From Azospirillum doebereinerae (GTDB taxonomy: Bacteria; Pseudomonadota; Alphaproteobacteria; Azospirillales; Azospirillaceae), in contig NZ_RZIJ01000016.1 of NCBI RefSeq assembly GCF_003989665.1, forward strand, positions 1 to 64,000: 64,000 nucleotides of DNA, read 5' to 3'. Made by a program: the position numbers and the translations under genes. The notes under the pieces were generated by a model, which worked only from the letters and a program-made list of their open reading frames with translations, did no database searches and was not told where the DNA came from. Numbering within the stretch: the first letter of the stretch is position 1; each line of letters opens with the position of its first letter. Below are positions 47,599 to 56,684 of the stretch, piece after piece.

Positions 47599-48756
47599 TC
47601 ACGCCGGCGCCAGTTCCGGGCGGGGGCGGGGTTCGACGGCGTAGCGGACCGGGGGAGACTCCAGCGCGGCGGCGTGCATCCAGCCGTCGATGGCGCTGCG
47701 CATCTTCTCCTTGAACACCTGTTCGTCGAAGCGGCGGGCGTGCTCGTGCAAAATCGTCGGATGGAAGCGGTGGGCTTGGGCCTCGTAGCGCTCGACCGCC
47801 TCGATCAGCGCCTCGGGCGTCTGCTCGTCGAAGAACAGACCGGTCACGCCGTCCTTCACCGTTTCGGTGGCGCCGCCGCGCCGCAGCGCCAGCACCGGGC
47901 GGCCGGACGCCATCGCCTCGACCGGGACGATCCCGAAATCCTCGTTGGCGGTGAAGACCAGCGCGCGGCATTCGGCGTAGTGCCGGGCCAGCTCCTCGGC
48001 CGAGCAATGGCCGGCCAGCCAGACGGTCGGCCCGGCCATCTGCTTGAGGCGCTTGTACTCCTCCCCCTCGCCGACGACGATCAACGACTTGCCCATGCGG
48101 TTGAAGGCCTCGATGGCGACGTCGGCGCGCTTGTAGGGGACCAGCTGGCTGACGAACAGGTAATGGCCGCCGGGCGGGGTGTCGGTGGTAAAGCGGTCGA
48201 CGTCGACCGGCGGGTGGATGACCGTCGCGTCGCGCCGGTAGGCCCGCCAGATCCGCTGCGCCACCGTGGTCGAATTGGCGACGAAGTGGTCGACCCGCGC
48301 GGCGGTCGCCAGATCCCATTGCCGCAGCCGGTGGACCGCGTAGGGCATCAGCGGGCGGACCAGCGGCCCGGCGGAGGCCAGATAATCGTGGTAGCCGCTC
48401 CACACGTAGCGCATCGGCGTGTGGCAGTAGCAGACGTGCAGCGCGTCGGGCCGGGTCAGCACGCCCTTGGCCGGGCCGGATTCGCTGCTGATGACCAGAT
48501 CGTAGGCGCTGAGGTCGAGCTGCTCCAGGGCCAGCGGCATCAGCGGCAGGTATTTCTGGTACATCTTGTGCGCGAAGGGCAGCCGGTCGATGAAGGTGGT
48601 GCGCACCCGGTGCCGGCGGATGGCCGGCGAGATGCGGTCGGGCCGGTAGACATGGGTGAACACGTCGGCCTCGGGGTAAAGGTCGCAGAGCGCGTCCAGG
48701 ACCTTCTCCCCTCCGCGCATGCCGACGAGCCAGTAATGGACGATGGCGACTTTCAT
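47599..48756 (-). CDS. GT4-family glycosyltransferase (mannosyl/fucosyl-transferase-like)
   Basis: The 385-residue protein starts MKVAIVHYWLVGMRGGEKVLDALCDLYPEADVFTHVYRPD and contains YCHTPMRYVWSGYHDYL, which is characteristic of a GT4 subgroup found in EPS/LPS loci (WbaZ-, AceA-like). The donor-binding region is HPPVDVDRF, FVSQLVPYKRADVAIEAFNRMG, NEDFGIVPVEAMASGRPVLALRRGGATETV. It probably adds a sugar to the lipid-linked intermediate. It lies between the Wzc-like gene and the GT2 gene on the minus strand. Confidence 0.9.
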   Translation of the reverse strand: MKVAIVHYWLVGMRGGEKVLDALCDLYPEADVFTHVYRPDRISPAIRRHRVRTTFIDRLPFAHKMYQKYLPLMPLALEQLDLSAYDLVISSESGPAKGVLTRPDALHVCYCHTPMRYVWSGYHDYLASAGPLVRPLMPYAVHRLRQWDLATAARVDHFVANSTTVAQRIWRAYRRDATVIHPPVDVDRFTTDTPPGGHYLFVSQLVPYKRADVAIEAFNRMGKSLIVVGEGEEYKRLKQMAGPTVWLAGHCSAEELARHYAECRALVFTANEDFGIVPVEAMASGRPVLALRRGGATETVKDGVTGLFFDEQTPEALIEAVERYEAQAHRFHPTILHEHARRFDEQVFKEKMRSAIDGWMHAAALESPPVRYAVEPRPRPELAPA

Positions 48757-48792
48757 GGCTTGGATCCTTCGGTCGTCAGAAGTTTGTGGTTG

Positions 48793-51147
48793 TCAGGGTG
48801 TCTGACGCAGCAGATAGGGCCGCCCGCTGGGCAGGCGGACGCCGTATTCGAGGTTCGCGTGGTCGCGGACGTTGACCATCGACAGCACGGCCCCGGTCAC
48901 CCGCCCACCGACCTCGCGCAGCTGCTTGATCCCGGCCCCGGCGAGGCTGGAGGCGGTGCGCGCCCAGCGCACGACGTAGAGGACCCGGTCGGCCATCGGC
49001 GCCAGGATCAGCGCGTCCGACGCCGACAGCACCGGCGGCGTGTCGAGGATCACCACGTCGTAGCGTCCCGACAGCTCGACCAGCAGCGACAGCATCGCCT
49101 TGGACCCCAGCAGGGTGTGCGGGCGGGCGGTGGGGCGCCCGGCGGCGATCACCGCGACGCGGCGGCGGTCGTCGTGGCCCAGCGCCTCCTCCAGCGTGGC
49201 GTCGCCGCCCAGAAGATCGGTCAGCCCGGCGTTCGGTTGCGCGGATCCCAGCAGGCGGTGGATCGCCGGGCGGCGGGTGTCGCAGTCGACGATGACCACG
49301 CGCAGCCCGGTGTCGGCCAGGAAGGCGCCGAGCGCCACGGCCAGCGTCGTCTTGCCCTCGCCCGCGACCGAGGAGGTCAGCATGATGACCTCGCCACCCT
49401 TGTCGGGCACCGGCTCGCCGGGGGCGCCGATCAGCTTCAGGCGGGCGCAGAGCCGCCACACCGCCTCGGCGAAGTCGCCGCCCTTGCGGGTGGCGCGGGC
49501 GCCCGCCTTGCCCAGCCCCTTGCGGCCGAGCCCCTCGCGCCCCAAAAGCGGCACGATGCCGACCGCCGGCAACCCCAGCAGCGCCTCGACCTGATGGGAG
49601 CTGTAGACGCCGCGCTGCATCATCGTCCGCGTCAGGGCGACGCCGATCGCCAGCGCGCCGCAGATCACGGCGGCGAGACCCGCCAGCACCGTCTTGCCGG
49701 GGCCGACCGGCGCGAAGGGCACCGTCGCCGCCGAGACCAGCCGCACGTCCGGCGTCATCTGCAACGCCTCCAGCACCTGGGTCTCCTTCAGCCGGGTGAC
49801 GGCGCGGCGGTAATTGTCGTCCGACGCGTCGGCCTGCCGCTGCAACTGGCGCAGTTGCACGTCGGCCTGGAGCGCGTCCACGGCGTTGCCGCGCAACGCC
49901 TCCATCCGGCGGGTCAGGTCCTGGACCTTGCTGAGCTGCTGCTCGACCTCGCCGCGCAGGCCGCGCACCACGCGGTCGGTCTCCGCCGCGATGGAGGCGT
50001 TGAGGTCGCGCAGCTCGGCGGCGGGGCGGGTCAGCGCCGGGTGGCGCTCGCCGTACTGCTCGCGCAGCTCGGCCAGCTGGGCGCGCAGGGTCGCCTGACG
50101 CTGGCGCAGGGCGGCGATCAGCGGGTTGCCGGTGATCTCGGCGCCGGCCAGGGCGTCCTTGCCGTCGGGCTTGACGGCGAGGATCTGCTGGAGGCGGGCC
50201 TGGGCGTTGGCGTGGGCGGTGCGCGCCTCGCTGAGCTGCGCGTTCAGGGCCGACATCTCCTCGGTCACCAGCGGCGCCTCGCGGCCCCGCATCAGGCCGG
50301 TTTCCGAGCGCATCGCCTCCACCGTCGCCTGACCGGTGGCGGTCATGTCGGCGCGCAGCTCGTCCAGCCGCGATTGCAGCCACTCGGTGGCCTGGACGGT
50401 GGCGGCGCGCTTGGCCTCGGTCTGCATGGAGGCGTAGACGTCGACCACCGCGTTGGCGACGCGGGCGGCGAGCTGCGGGTCCTGGGCGTCGAAGCTGATG
50501 CGGATCGCCCGCGACTGCACGCCGGGCGCGATGCGCAGGTTCTTCTGAAAGGCGTCGATCAGGCGGTTGCGCGCCTCGTCCGCGGCGTTGGCGGCCGCGG
50601 TCGTGTCCTCCACCGGGGCCTTGGCGCCCGGCGGCGCGAGGGGCGGGGTGGGGCCGAGCCAGGGAGCCGCGGCGGTCAGCGCGGCGCCGGCGCGGGCGAA
50701 CCCGTCGCGGACGCCGCGGGCGATGGAGTCGGCGACGCCGCCCAGCCCGGCGGAGGGCGCGTTCAGGCGGCCGTATTCCGGCTCGTCGGCCAGCGACAGC
50801 GTCTCGACGACGCGGCGGGCCAGATCGCGGGAGCGCAGGATCTCGACCTCGGTGTTCACCGTGTCGACGTAGATGCCCATCGGCTCGGTGACCGAGGGGA
50901 TGTTGATGATCCGGTTGAGCCGGGGGTCGATGACCAGAACCGAGGAGGCGCTGTAGACCGGCGTCATCGCGTTGATCAGCAGCAGCGCCGGGATCCACAG
51001 GACCGCCATGATCGTGAGGATCAGCAGCTTCTGCCGCCACAGCGTCTGGGCCAGCCGCTTCACGTCGACCTTGTCGGCGCCCGGTCCGACCGGTGGCGCC
51101 ACAAATCCGGGCGCGCCGGGCGGCAGCCGATGTTCCGATGCTTCCAT
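48793..51147 (-). CDS. Wzc/ExoP-like polysaccharide co-polymerase with tyrosine-kinase domain
   Basis: The ATG at 51147 follows AAGGAG at nine bases. The 784-residue protein has a Wzz domain: a first span (about 42-62), a long periplasmic coiled-coil part (about 65-460) and a second span (about 480-500). The cytoplasmic BY-kinase domain (about 560-784) carries Walker A AGEGKTT (Lys599), Walker A' VIVDCDTRRP and Walker B VVILDTPP (Asp702). It controls chain length and export through cycles of autophosphorylation. The usual C-terminal Tyr cluster is reduced to two Tyr (EYG and PYLL). It is the second gene of the EPS operon. Confidence 0.92.
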   Translation of the reverse strand: MEASEHRLPPGAPGFVAPPVGPGADKVDVKRLAQTLWRQKLLILTIMAVLWIPALLLINAMTPVYSASSVLVIDPRLNRIINIPSVTEPMGIYVDTVNTEVEILRSRDLARRVVETLSLADEPEYGRLNAPSAGLGGVADSIARGVRDGFARAGAALTAAAPWLGPTPPLAPPGAKAPVEDTTAAANAADEARNRLIDAFQKNLRIAPGVQSRAIRISFDAQDPQLAARVANAVVDVYASMQTEAKRAATVQATEWLQSRLDELRADMTATGQATVEAMRSETGLMRGREAPLVTEEMSALNAQLSEARTAHANAQARLQQILAVKPDGKDALAGAEITGNPLIAALRQRQATLRAQLAELREQYGERHPALTRPAAELRDLNASIAAETDRVVRGLRGEVEQQLSKVQDLTRRMEALRGNAVDALQADVQLRQLQRQADASDDNYRRAVTRLKETQVLEALQMTPDVRLVSAATVPFAPVGPGKTVLAGLAAVICGALAIGVALTRTMMQRGVYSSHQVEALLGLPAVGIVPLLGREGLGRKGLGKAGARATRKGGDFAEAVWRLCARLKLIGAPGEPVPDKGGEVIMLTSSVAGEGKTTLAVALGAFLADTGLRVVIVDCDTRRPAIHRLLGSAQPNAGLTDLLGGDATLEEALGHDDRRRVAVIAAGRPTARPHTLLGSKAMLSLLVELSGRYDVVILDTPPVLSASDALILAPMADRVLYVVRWARTASSLAGAGIKQLREVGGRVTGAVLSMVNVRDHANLEYGVRLPSGRPYLLRQTP

Positions 51148-51179
51148 GGGCGGGAACTCCTTGGTTGAGGCGCTTGGTG

Positions 51180-52550
51180 TCAGCCGGCGGTCTCGGTCGC
51201 TGCCGATTCGGTCGCCGCCCGGCCCGGTCTCCGTCGCGGCCAGAGGGCGGCGAGCCGAGCCGGGTCGGGCAGGAAGGCGCGCCAGGGAAGGCCGGTCGCG
51301 CGCCGGTACAGGACCGCCGCCGTGACGAAGACCAGCGTGTAGGCGACGGTGGAGACGATGGCGGCGGCGAGCAGGCCGCCCGATCGCAGGAAGACCGGCA
51401 GCGCGAGGACGGTGACCGCCATGCCCAGCGATTGCGCGACGGTGGCGGTGCCGGGGCGGTTCTCGGCGTAGAGCCCGTTCAGCAGGATGCCGGCGGCGGC
51501 GTAGAGCACCGCCCCCGGCAGCAGGAGGCGGAGCGGCAGGACGCTGCCGGCGAAATCCGGCCCGTAGACGAGGTGGATCGCCGGCCCGGCGAACAGGAAC
51601 AGCCCGCCGCCCAGCACCGCGCCGATGGCGAAGGTGGCGTGCAGGCTGTGCAGGATCAGGGTGCGCCCGCCCTCGCCCCGGTGGCTCGCCGCCGGCATGA
51701 CGACGGTGGCGAGCGCGCTCGACAAGGTGACGACCAGCCAGGACAGGTTGGTCGCCAGGGCATAGAGGCCGACCCCGGCCGCCGACAGGAAGGCCGGGAT
51801 GATCAGCAAATCCAGCCGCTGGGTGACGACGCCGCCGACGACCTCGCCATGGGTGCGCAGCGCGTACCAGCCGGTCCGCCGCCCCAGCGCCGCGTCGGGC
51901 CGCGCCAGACCGTGGCGGGAGACGACGCGGATCGTCGCCGCCAGCAGGACCAGCGCGCTGGTGACCGCCTGGGTGACGACGGCGCTTTCGACGGTGAAAC
52001 GCCCGTCGGCCCACAGCAGCAGATAGGCGGCGGCGGTCGCCGCCGGCTGCGCGAAGGCGAGCGCGTTGAACACGGGGAAATCCTGGTCGCCCAGCAGCAG
52101 GCCCAGCATCAGCTCGGCCATCAGCGCCAGGGCGATGGTCGGCAGGTAGAGCCGCGCGAGCGCCAGCGTCTCGGCCGGCTGGGCCGCCAGCAGATGCGGC
52201 AGCAGCGCCTCGCCCGTCAGCACGGCGACCAGCGCGACCGGGACCAGGATCAGCGCCCAGGTCGCCAGCAGCCGCCCGCCCGCCGCCGGGTCACGGGCCA
52301 GGGCGAAGGTCACCGCCTTGCCGCAGCCCATGCCGAACAGCCAGCCCAGCACCTGCGGCACCGTCAGCACCGCCGTCAGCGCCCCCCGTCCGTCCGGCCC
52401 CAGCGTGCGGGCGACGATGATCCCGGTCAGCAGACCCAACCCCATGGTCAGGGCGGTGACGATGACGGTGGTGACGCCATCCCTGGCGAAGCTGCGCGCC
52501 GGGCGCACGGCGGCCCGGTCGGCGGTTTCGTCCTGTCCTGCTGCCGTCAC
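51180..52550 (-). CDS. Wzx-like polysaccharide flippase (MOP family)
   Basis: The gene begins at a GTG (52550) behind a GGGGAG ribosome binding site. The 456-residue protein has about twelve to fourteen spans and the opening pattern of Polysacc_synt-type flippases ([33 protein letters not shown]). It would move the lipid-linked repeat unit to the outer leaflet of the inner membrane. It is the first gene of the minus-strand EPS operon, 32 bases upstream of the Wzc-like gene. Confidence 0.88.
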   Translation of the reverse strand: MTAAGQDETADRAAVRPARSFARDGVTTVIVTALTMGLGLLTGIIVARTLGPDGRGALTAVLTVPQVLGWLFGMGCGKAVTFALARDPAAGGRLLATWALILVPVALVAVLTGEALLPHLLAAQPAETLALARLYLPTIALALMAELMLGLLLGDQDFPVFNALAFAQPAATAAAYLLLWADGRFTVESAVVTQAVTSALVLLAATIRVVSRHGLARPDAALGRRTGWYALRTHGEVVGGVVTQRLDLLIIPAFLSAAGVGLYALATNLSWLVVTLSSALATVVMPAASHRGEGGRTLILHSLHATFAIGAVLGGGLFLFAGPAIHLVYGPDFAGSVLPLRLLLPGAVLYAAAGILLNGLYAENRPGTATVAQSLGMAVTVLALPVFLRSGGLLAAAIVSTVAYTLVFVTAAVLYRRATGLPWRAFLPDPARLAALWPRRRPGRAATESAATETAG

Positions 52551-53055
52551 GAGCGAACTCCCCTGGTTGTTGGGCCGGTTGCTGGTCGTCGAGGCATGGT
52601 GGTGCGTTCCGGAAAGCCGGAGGCTTCCGAGCGCGGGATTCGAATTGTCGCGGTGCGTCGATCCGGGGGGCGGCTTGGGCTCCCCTGGTGTCGGATGGGT
52701 ATCAGCGACGTGTCATGGGCGGCGCGCAAATTGTTGGAACAACGAACGAATTGACGCGTTTCCAATCGCCTGGCGACGGGGCAACGTTAGGCATCGCCAC
52801 TTCCATGGGTCAACGTCACTTTCGGCATCCTTCCTTCACAGCACATCTGTGCTCCGCCGATACTCCCCACGACAGCGGATCGCAGGCGCGGCACCGGATC
52901 TTGCGGGGTGGTGCGTTCTTCGCATCTGCAAAAAACACGGGATGGGTAGATCATTGGCGTGCGAAGCCATCCCATCGGCCAAAGAGGGATTCGACAAGGA
53001 GGAGGCTTCGCACCAATCTGGTCATCGCGTCCGGTCACACGGGAGAGTCCTCGTC
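52551..53055. other. Divergent region upstream of the EPS operon
   Basis: These 505 bases separate the flippase gene and the aldo/keto reductase gene, and should contain the promoters of both. The only clear element is an inverted repeat TTGTT-GG-AACAA at 52731-52742. The region around 52725-52860 is AT-richer than its surroundings. Several short frames cross it but none has a convincing start or similarity. Confidence 0.45.
52731..52742. promoter_or_regulatory. Inverted repeat TTGTT-GG-AACAA, possible operator
   Basis: The five-base arms are perfectly complementary around GG. It lies about 180 bases upstream of the EPS operon start in the AT-richer part of the divergent region. A binding site for a regulator of exopolysaccharide genes is possible; no match to a known consensus is claimed. 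Confidence 0.3.
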
Positions 53056-53892
53056 ATGAAGCGCATCACCCTGCCGGACGGCGTCTCCGTCCCGGCGCTC
53101 GGCCAAGGCACCTGGATGATGGCGGAGCGGCCCGACCGCCGCCGGTCGGAGATCGCCGCCCTCCAGGCCGGGATCGATCGCGGCCTGACCCTGATCGACA
53201 CCGCCGAAATGTACGGCGACGGCGCCTCGGAGGAACTGGTGGGCGAGGCCGTCGCCGGTCGCCGCGACGGGCTGTTCCTGGTGACCAAGGTTCTGCCGAG
53301 CAACGCCTCGCGCGCCGGCACCATGAAGGCGTGCGAGCGCAGCCTGAAGCGGCTGCGGGTCGAGCGCATCGACCTGTACCTGCTGCACTGGCGCGGCGGC
53401 GTGCCGCTGGCCGAGACGGTGGAGGCGTTCGAGACCCTGCGCCACGCCGGCAAGATCGCACGCTGGGGCGTGTCCAACTTCGACGTGGACGATCTGGAGG
53501 AACTGGGCGAGGCCGCCGACCTGGGCGGCTGCGCCGTCAACCAGGTGCTCTACAACCCCGAACAGCGGGGGATCGAGTTCGACCTGCTGCCTTGGCAGCA
53601 CACGCGCCGCATGCCGGTGATGGCCTATTCGCCGGTCGGGCAAGGCGGCGACTTGCTGGCCTCAAAGGCGCTGACCGCGGTGGCGCGGCGCCACGGCGCG
53701 ACCCCGGCGCAGGTCGCGCTGGCCTGGGCGCTGCGCGAGGGCGGCGTCATCGCGATTCCCAAGGCGGGCAGCCCGGAGCATGCCATCGAGAACGCGGCGG
53801 CAGCGGAGTTGACGCTGACCGCCCAGGACATCGGGGAGATCGACGCGGCCTTCCCGCCGCCCAGGCGCAAACGGCCGCTGGCGATGATCTGA
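53056..53892 (+). CDS. Aldo/keto reductase
   Basis: The 278-residue protein starts at the ATG at 53056 after a GGAGAG site. It carries the AKR catalytic tetrad Asp48, Tyr53, Lys78 and His111 (in [20 protein letters not shown] and LYLLHWRGG) and the NADPH-binding end [18 protein letters not shown]. It reduces aldehydes or ketones in the cytoplasm; the physiological substrate is unknown. It is slightly shorter than the average AKR (about 280-320) but complete. It is separated by a palindromic spacer from the lactate dehydrogenase gene on the same strand. Confidence 0.92.
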   Translation: MKRITLPDGVSVPALGQGTWMMAERPDRRRSEIAALQAGIDRGLTLIDTAEMYGDGASEELVGEAVAGRRDGLFLVTKVLPSNASRAGTMKACERSLKRLRVERIDLYLLHWRGGVPLAETVEAFETLRHAGKIARWGVSNFDVDDLEELGEAADLGGCAVNQVLYNPEQRGIEFDLLPWQHTRRMPVMAYSPVGQGGDLLASKALTAVARRHGATPAQVALAWALREGGVIAIPKAGSPEHAIENAAAAELTLTAQDIGEIDAAFPPPRRKRPLAMI

Positions 53893-53904
53893 GGGGGAGT
53901 GCGG

Positions 53905-53957
53905 GCCGGCGCCCCCTCCCCATCCCTCCCCCGCCAAGGGCGGGAAGGTCAGGGAGG
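53905..53957. repeat. GC-rich palindromic repeat (REP-like)
   Basis: CCCCCTCCC and GGGAGGGG-type arms with a CCCGCC-AA-GGGCGGG hairpin lie between the aldo/keto reductase and lactate dehydrogenase genes. The sequence belongs to the same family as the other purine/pyrimidine palindromes of the window and may act as a terminator for the first gene. Confidence 0.6.
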
Positions 53958-54071
53958 GGCAAAAAACCCCATGGGATCCGCAACCGCCGGCAGCGCGGGC
54001 TTGACGATTCGGGGCGGTCGGTGGCCAAATCGCGGCCCCAACCCAGCCGCCGAACCATCGGGACACCTCCC

Positions 54072-55286
54072 ATGACCGCCGTCAAGATGCCGACCTCGAA
54101 GCCGCCTTCCGCCCTGGAGAAGCTGTTCTCCCTGGGTCACGTGACCTGCGTGGAGGATCTGCGGCGGCTGGCCAAGCGGCGCGTCCCGCGCATGTTCTAC
54201 GACTACGCCGATTCCGGCTCCTACACGGAATCGACCTACCGGGCGAACACCTCCGACTTCCAGAAGATCAAGCTGCGCCAGCGCGTCGCCGTGGACATGA
54301 CGAACCGGACGCTCGCCAGCACCATGGTGGGCCAGCCGGTCGCCATGCCGGTGGCGATCGCGCCGACCGGCCTGACCGGGATGCAGCACGCCGACGGCGA
54401 GATCCACGCGGCCCGCGCGGCGGCCAAGGCCGGCATCCCCTTCACGCTCTCGACCATGAGCATCTGCTCCATCGAGGACGTGGCCGAGAACACGGACCGG
54501 CCCTTCTGGTTCCAGCTCTACGTCATGCGCGACCGCGACTTCATCGACCGGCTGATCGACCGCGCCAAGGCGGCCGGCTGTTCGGCGCTGGTGCTGACGC
54601 TGGACCTGCAAATCCTCGGGCAGCGCCACAAGGACATCAAGAACGGGCTGTCCACCCCGCCGCGCCTGACCATCCCCAACATCCTGGACATGGCGACCAA
54701 GCCCTACTGGTGCGCCAACATGCTCCAGACCCAGCGGCGGACCTTCCGCAACATCGTCGGCCACGCCCAGGGGGTGGGCGATCTGCGCTCGCTGTCCTCC
54801 TGGACCGCCGAGCAGTTCGACCCGCGCCTGAACTGGGACGACGTGAAGCGCATCCGCGACCGCTGGGACGGCAAGCTGATCCTGAAGGGCATCATCGACC
54901 CGGAGGACGCGGTCATGGCCGCCGAGTCCGGCGCCGACGCGCTGATCGTGTCGAACCACGGCGGGCGCCAGCTCGACGGGGCGATATCCTCCATCGCGGC
55001 GCTGCCGGCCGTCGTCGCGGCGGTGGGCGACAAGATCGAGGTCCACATGGACGGCGGCGTCCGCACCGGCCAGGACGTCATCAAGGCCGTGGCGCTGGGC
55101 GCCAAGGGCGTCTACATCGGCCGCGCCTTCCTCTACGGGCTGGGTGCGGGCGGCGAGGCCGGCGTGTCGGAATGCCTGACGATCATCCGCAAGGAGCTGG
55201 ACGTCACCATGGCCATGTGCGGCCTGCGCGACATCCAGGACGTGACCACCGACATTCTGGCGGGCGGACCCGGGTTCGGGCTGTAA
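54072..55286 (+). CDS. lldD: FMN-dependent L-lactate dehydrogenase/alpha-hydroxy-acid oxidase
   Basis: The 404-residue protein shows the LldD pattern throughout: ARRMFYDYADSGSYTE-type opening (here RRVPRMFYDYADSGSYTE), PVAIAPTGLTGMQHADGEIHAARAA, LSTMSICSIEDVAE, and the catalytic SNHGGRQLDG with His296 and Arg299. The FMN-phosphate loop is VHMDGGVRTGQDVIKAVALGAKGVYIGRAFLYG. It oxidises L-lactate or a related 2-hydroxy acid at the inner membrane, passing electrons to quinone. No LldP permease or LldR regulator is adjacent. The exact substrate is inferred. Confidence 0.9.
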   Translation: MTAVKMPTSKPPSALEKLFSLGHVTCVEDLRRLAKRRVPRMFYDYADSGSYTESTYRANTSDFQKIKLRQRVAVDMTNRTLASTMVGQPVAMPVAIAPTGLTGMQHADGEIHAARAAAKAGIPFTLSTMSICSIEDVAENTDRPFWFQLYVMRDRDFIDRLIDRAKAAGCSALVLTLDLQILGQRHKDIKNGLSTPPRLTIPNILDMATKPYWCANMLQTQRRTFRNIVGHAQGVGDLRSLSSWTAEQFDPRLNWDDVKRIRDRWDGKLILKGIIDPEDAVMAAESGADALIVSNHGGRQLDGAISSIAALPAVVAAVGDKIEVHMDGGVRTGQDVIKAVALGAKGVYIGRAFLYGLGAGGEAGVSECLTIIRKELDVTMAMCGLRDIQDVTTDILAGGPGFGL

Positions 55287-55304
55287 GGGACACGCAAGAG
55301 CCCC

Positions 55305-55411
55305 CTCCCTAGCCCTCCCCCGCTGACGCGGGAGAGGGAACTCCGACGCCCTTCGACAAGCCGGCCCCCTCTCCCGCTGACAAGCGGGGGAGGGATGGGG
55401 AGGGGGCAAGC
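55305..55411. repeat. REP-like double palindrome
   Basis: Two hairpins, built from CCCTCCCCCGC...GCGGGAGAGGG and CCCTCTCCCGC...GCGGGGGAGGG, lie between the convergent lactate dehydrogenase and unknown (55430) genes. The arrangement of an opposing pair around a CTTCGACAAG-containing centre resembles a BIME unit. It could act as a bidirectional terminator. Confidence 0.75.
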
Positions 55412-55429
55412 GCCCTCCCCCCAAAGCCG

Positions 55430-56500
55430 TCACCCCAGCCGGTGCGACGACACCGGCTCAAGCTCCCCGCGCCAGTCGCGGATCTCCGCCTCCACCTTCT
55501 CGGCGGCGCGCTGGTCGCGGAAGCGCTTGCGCACCCGGCCGTTGGCGCCGCGCGCCTGCATCGCCACCAGCCGCGCCTCGACCTCCGGGTCGCTGGCGAT
55601 GGCTTGGCGCCAGCGCTCCAGCCGGATCTCCACCACCGCGTCGACGATGTTCTGGGTGCCGGGACGGCGGCCCAGCTTGGCGACGCTGGGGACCAGACGG
55701 GCGGCGGCGGACAGCGCCACCTCGGCCGGCATCAGCGGGAAGACGTTGCCCACCGCCGTGGCGATGGACAGCTTCAGGTCGTCGCCGCGGTCGCGCTCCT
55801 CGGCGCGGCGGTCCTTGCGGTTCTCGACGCGGGCGTGACGCTTGGCGTGCCACGCCAGCACGTCCGAGGCGACGGCCCGGCCGTCCTCGTCCAGCCAGAC
55901 CGCCGACTCCGCACCCCCGCGCAGCAGCCGGCGCGCGGCGTCGGGCAGCTCCGGATCCCGACCCGCATCCTCGGCGTTCGCCTCCAGCGCCAGCCGCAGC
56001 GTCAGCAGCGAGCGCAGCGACCGCTCCCGCCCGGCGGCGTCGCCGGCCAGCAGCGTCGCGCGCGGCAGTGCCTCGGCGCCGAGCAGCGCCTGGATCACCT
56101 CCAGGTCGCTGCGGGTCCAGCGGCGGGAGGCGACCAGCCGATCCGCCCGCTCCTTGCGGTGCTCGCGCACCTCGCGCGGCTCGACCGAGCCCGTGGACAG
56201 CAGTTCCCACACAGCCCCCGTCCAGCGGGCCACGGCCCAGGTGGCGCGCGCCGGCAGGCGGCGGTCGGTGGGGAAGTGCGTCGGGGCACCCTCCCCCTCG
56301 CCGTCCAGATTCCAGCGGTCGGACCCGCGCAGGCAGCCGGGTTGCGGCTCCAGCCAAGGACGGCCGTCCTGCGAATAGAATCCACCCCCGAAGGGGTTCT
56401 TGACCAGAACCGGCCACGCGGCAACCTCGGCGGCGAGGGTGTCCGGCATCTCCGCCGGGCGATCCCAGGCGCCCAGCTTCATCACACGATCAGACGACAT
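55430..56500 (-). CDS. Unknown soluble protein, 356 residues
   Basis: The ATG at 56500 is chosen because AAAGGAG stands seven bases upstream. The product has no signal or membrane span. Residues 10-110 are rich in Trp and Pro (VAAWPVLVKNPFGGGFYSQDGRPWLEPQPG; WAVARWTGAVWELL). Residues 130-230 contain Arg/Ala/Leu-rich helices, and the end is a strongly charged helical part (AWHAKRHARVENRKDRRAEERDRGDDLKLSIATAVGNVFPLMPAEVAL). I recognise no family and find no catalytic motif. It is divergent from the phosphate transporter gene, with the Pho box in the shared promoter region, so phosphate control is possible. Confidence 0.75.
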   Translation of the reverse strand: MSSDRVMKLGAWDRPAEMPDTLAAEVAAWPVLVKNPFGGGFYSQDGRPWLEPQPGCLRGSDRWNLDGEGEGAPTHFPTDRRLPARATWAVARWTGAVWELLSTGSVEPREVREHRKERADRLVASRRWTRSDLEVIQALLGAEALPRATLLAGDAAGRERSLRSLLTLRLALEANAEDAGRDPELPDAARRLLRGGAESAVWLDEDGRAVASDVLAWHAKRHARVENRKDRRAEERDRGDDLKLSIATAVGNVFPLMPAEVALSAAARLVPSVAKLGRRPGTQNIVDAVVEIRLERWRQAIASDPEVEARLVAMQARGANGRVRKRFRDQRAAEKVEAEIRDWRGELEPVSSHRLG

Positions 56501-56574
56501 GCATGCTCCTTTGCGGCCGAGCATAGCACGCGGGCGCTCCGCCTCCCAGCCACGCCTCTCCCGATTGCGCGGAG

Positions 56575-56592
56575 GTGTAACACAACTGTCAT
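56575..56592 (+). promoter_or_regulatory. Pho box upstream of the Na/Pi cotransporter gene
   Basis: GTGTAAC-ACAA-CTGTCAT fits the PhoB consensus of two CTGTCAY-like heptamers separated by four A/T-rich bases, with the downstream heptamer perfect. A further partial repeat (ATTGTCG) follows. It lies 93 bases before the start of a phosphate transporter gene, which makes PhoB control under phosphate limitation likely. It is 75 bases from the divergent unknown gene. Confidence 0.7.
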
Positions 56593-56684
56593 ATTGTCGC
56601 CGCCGCCCGCGCGGACCATGATTGAACCCGACACCACCCGCCACGGACGATCCCCATCAGGCCATAACTAAGGAGCGCGCGCGC

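Noticed and set aside
48793-52014. A 1073-codon frame extending the Wzc-like protein upstream
   Set aside because: A good ribosome binding site and the Wzz domain start at 51147; the extension is a shadow of the flippase gene.
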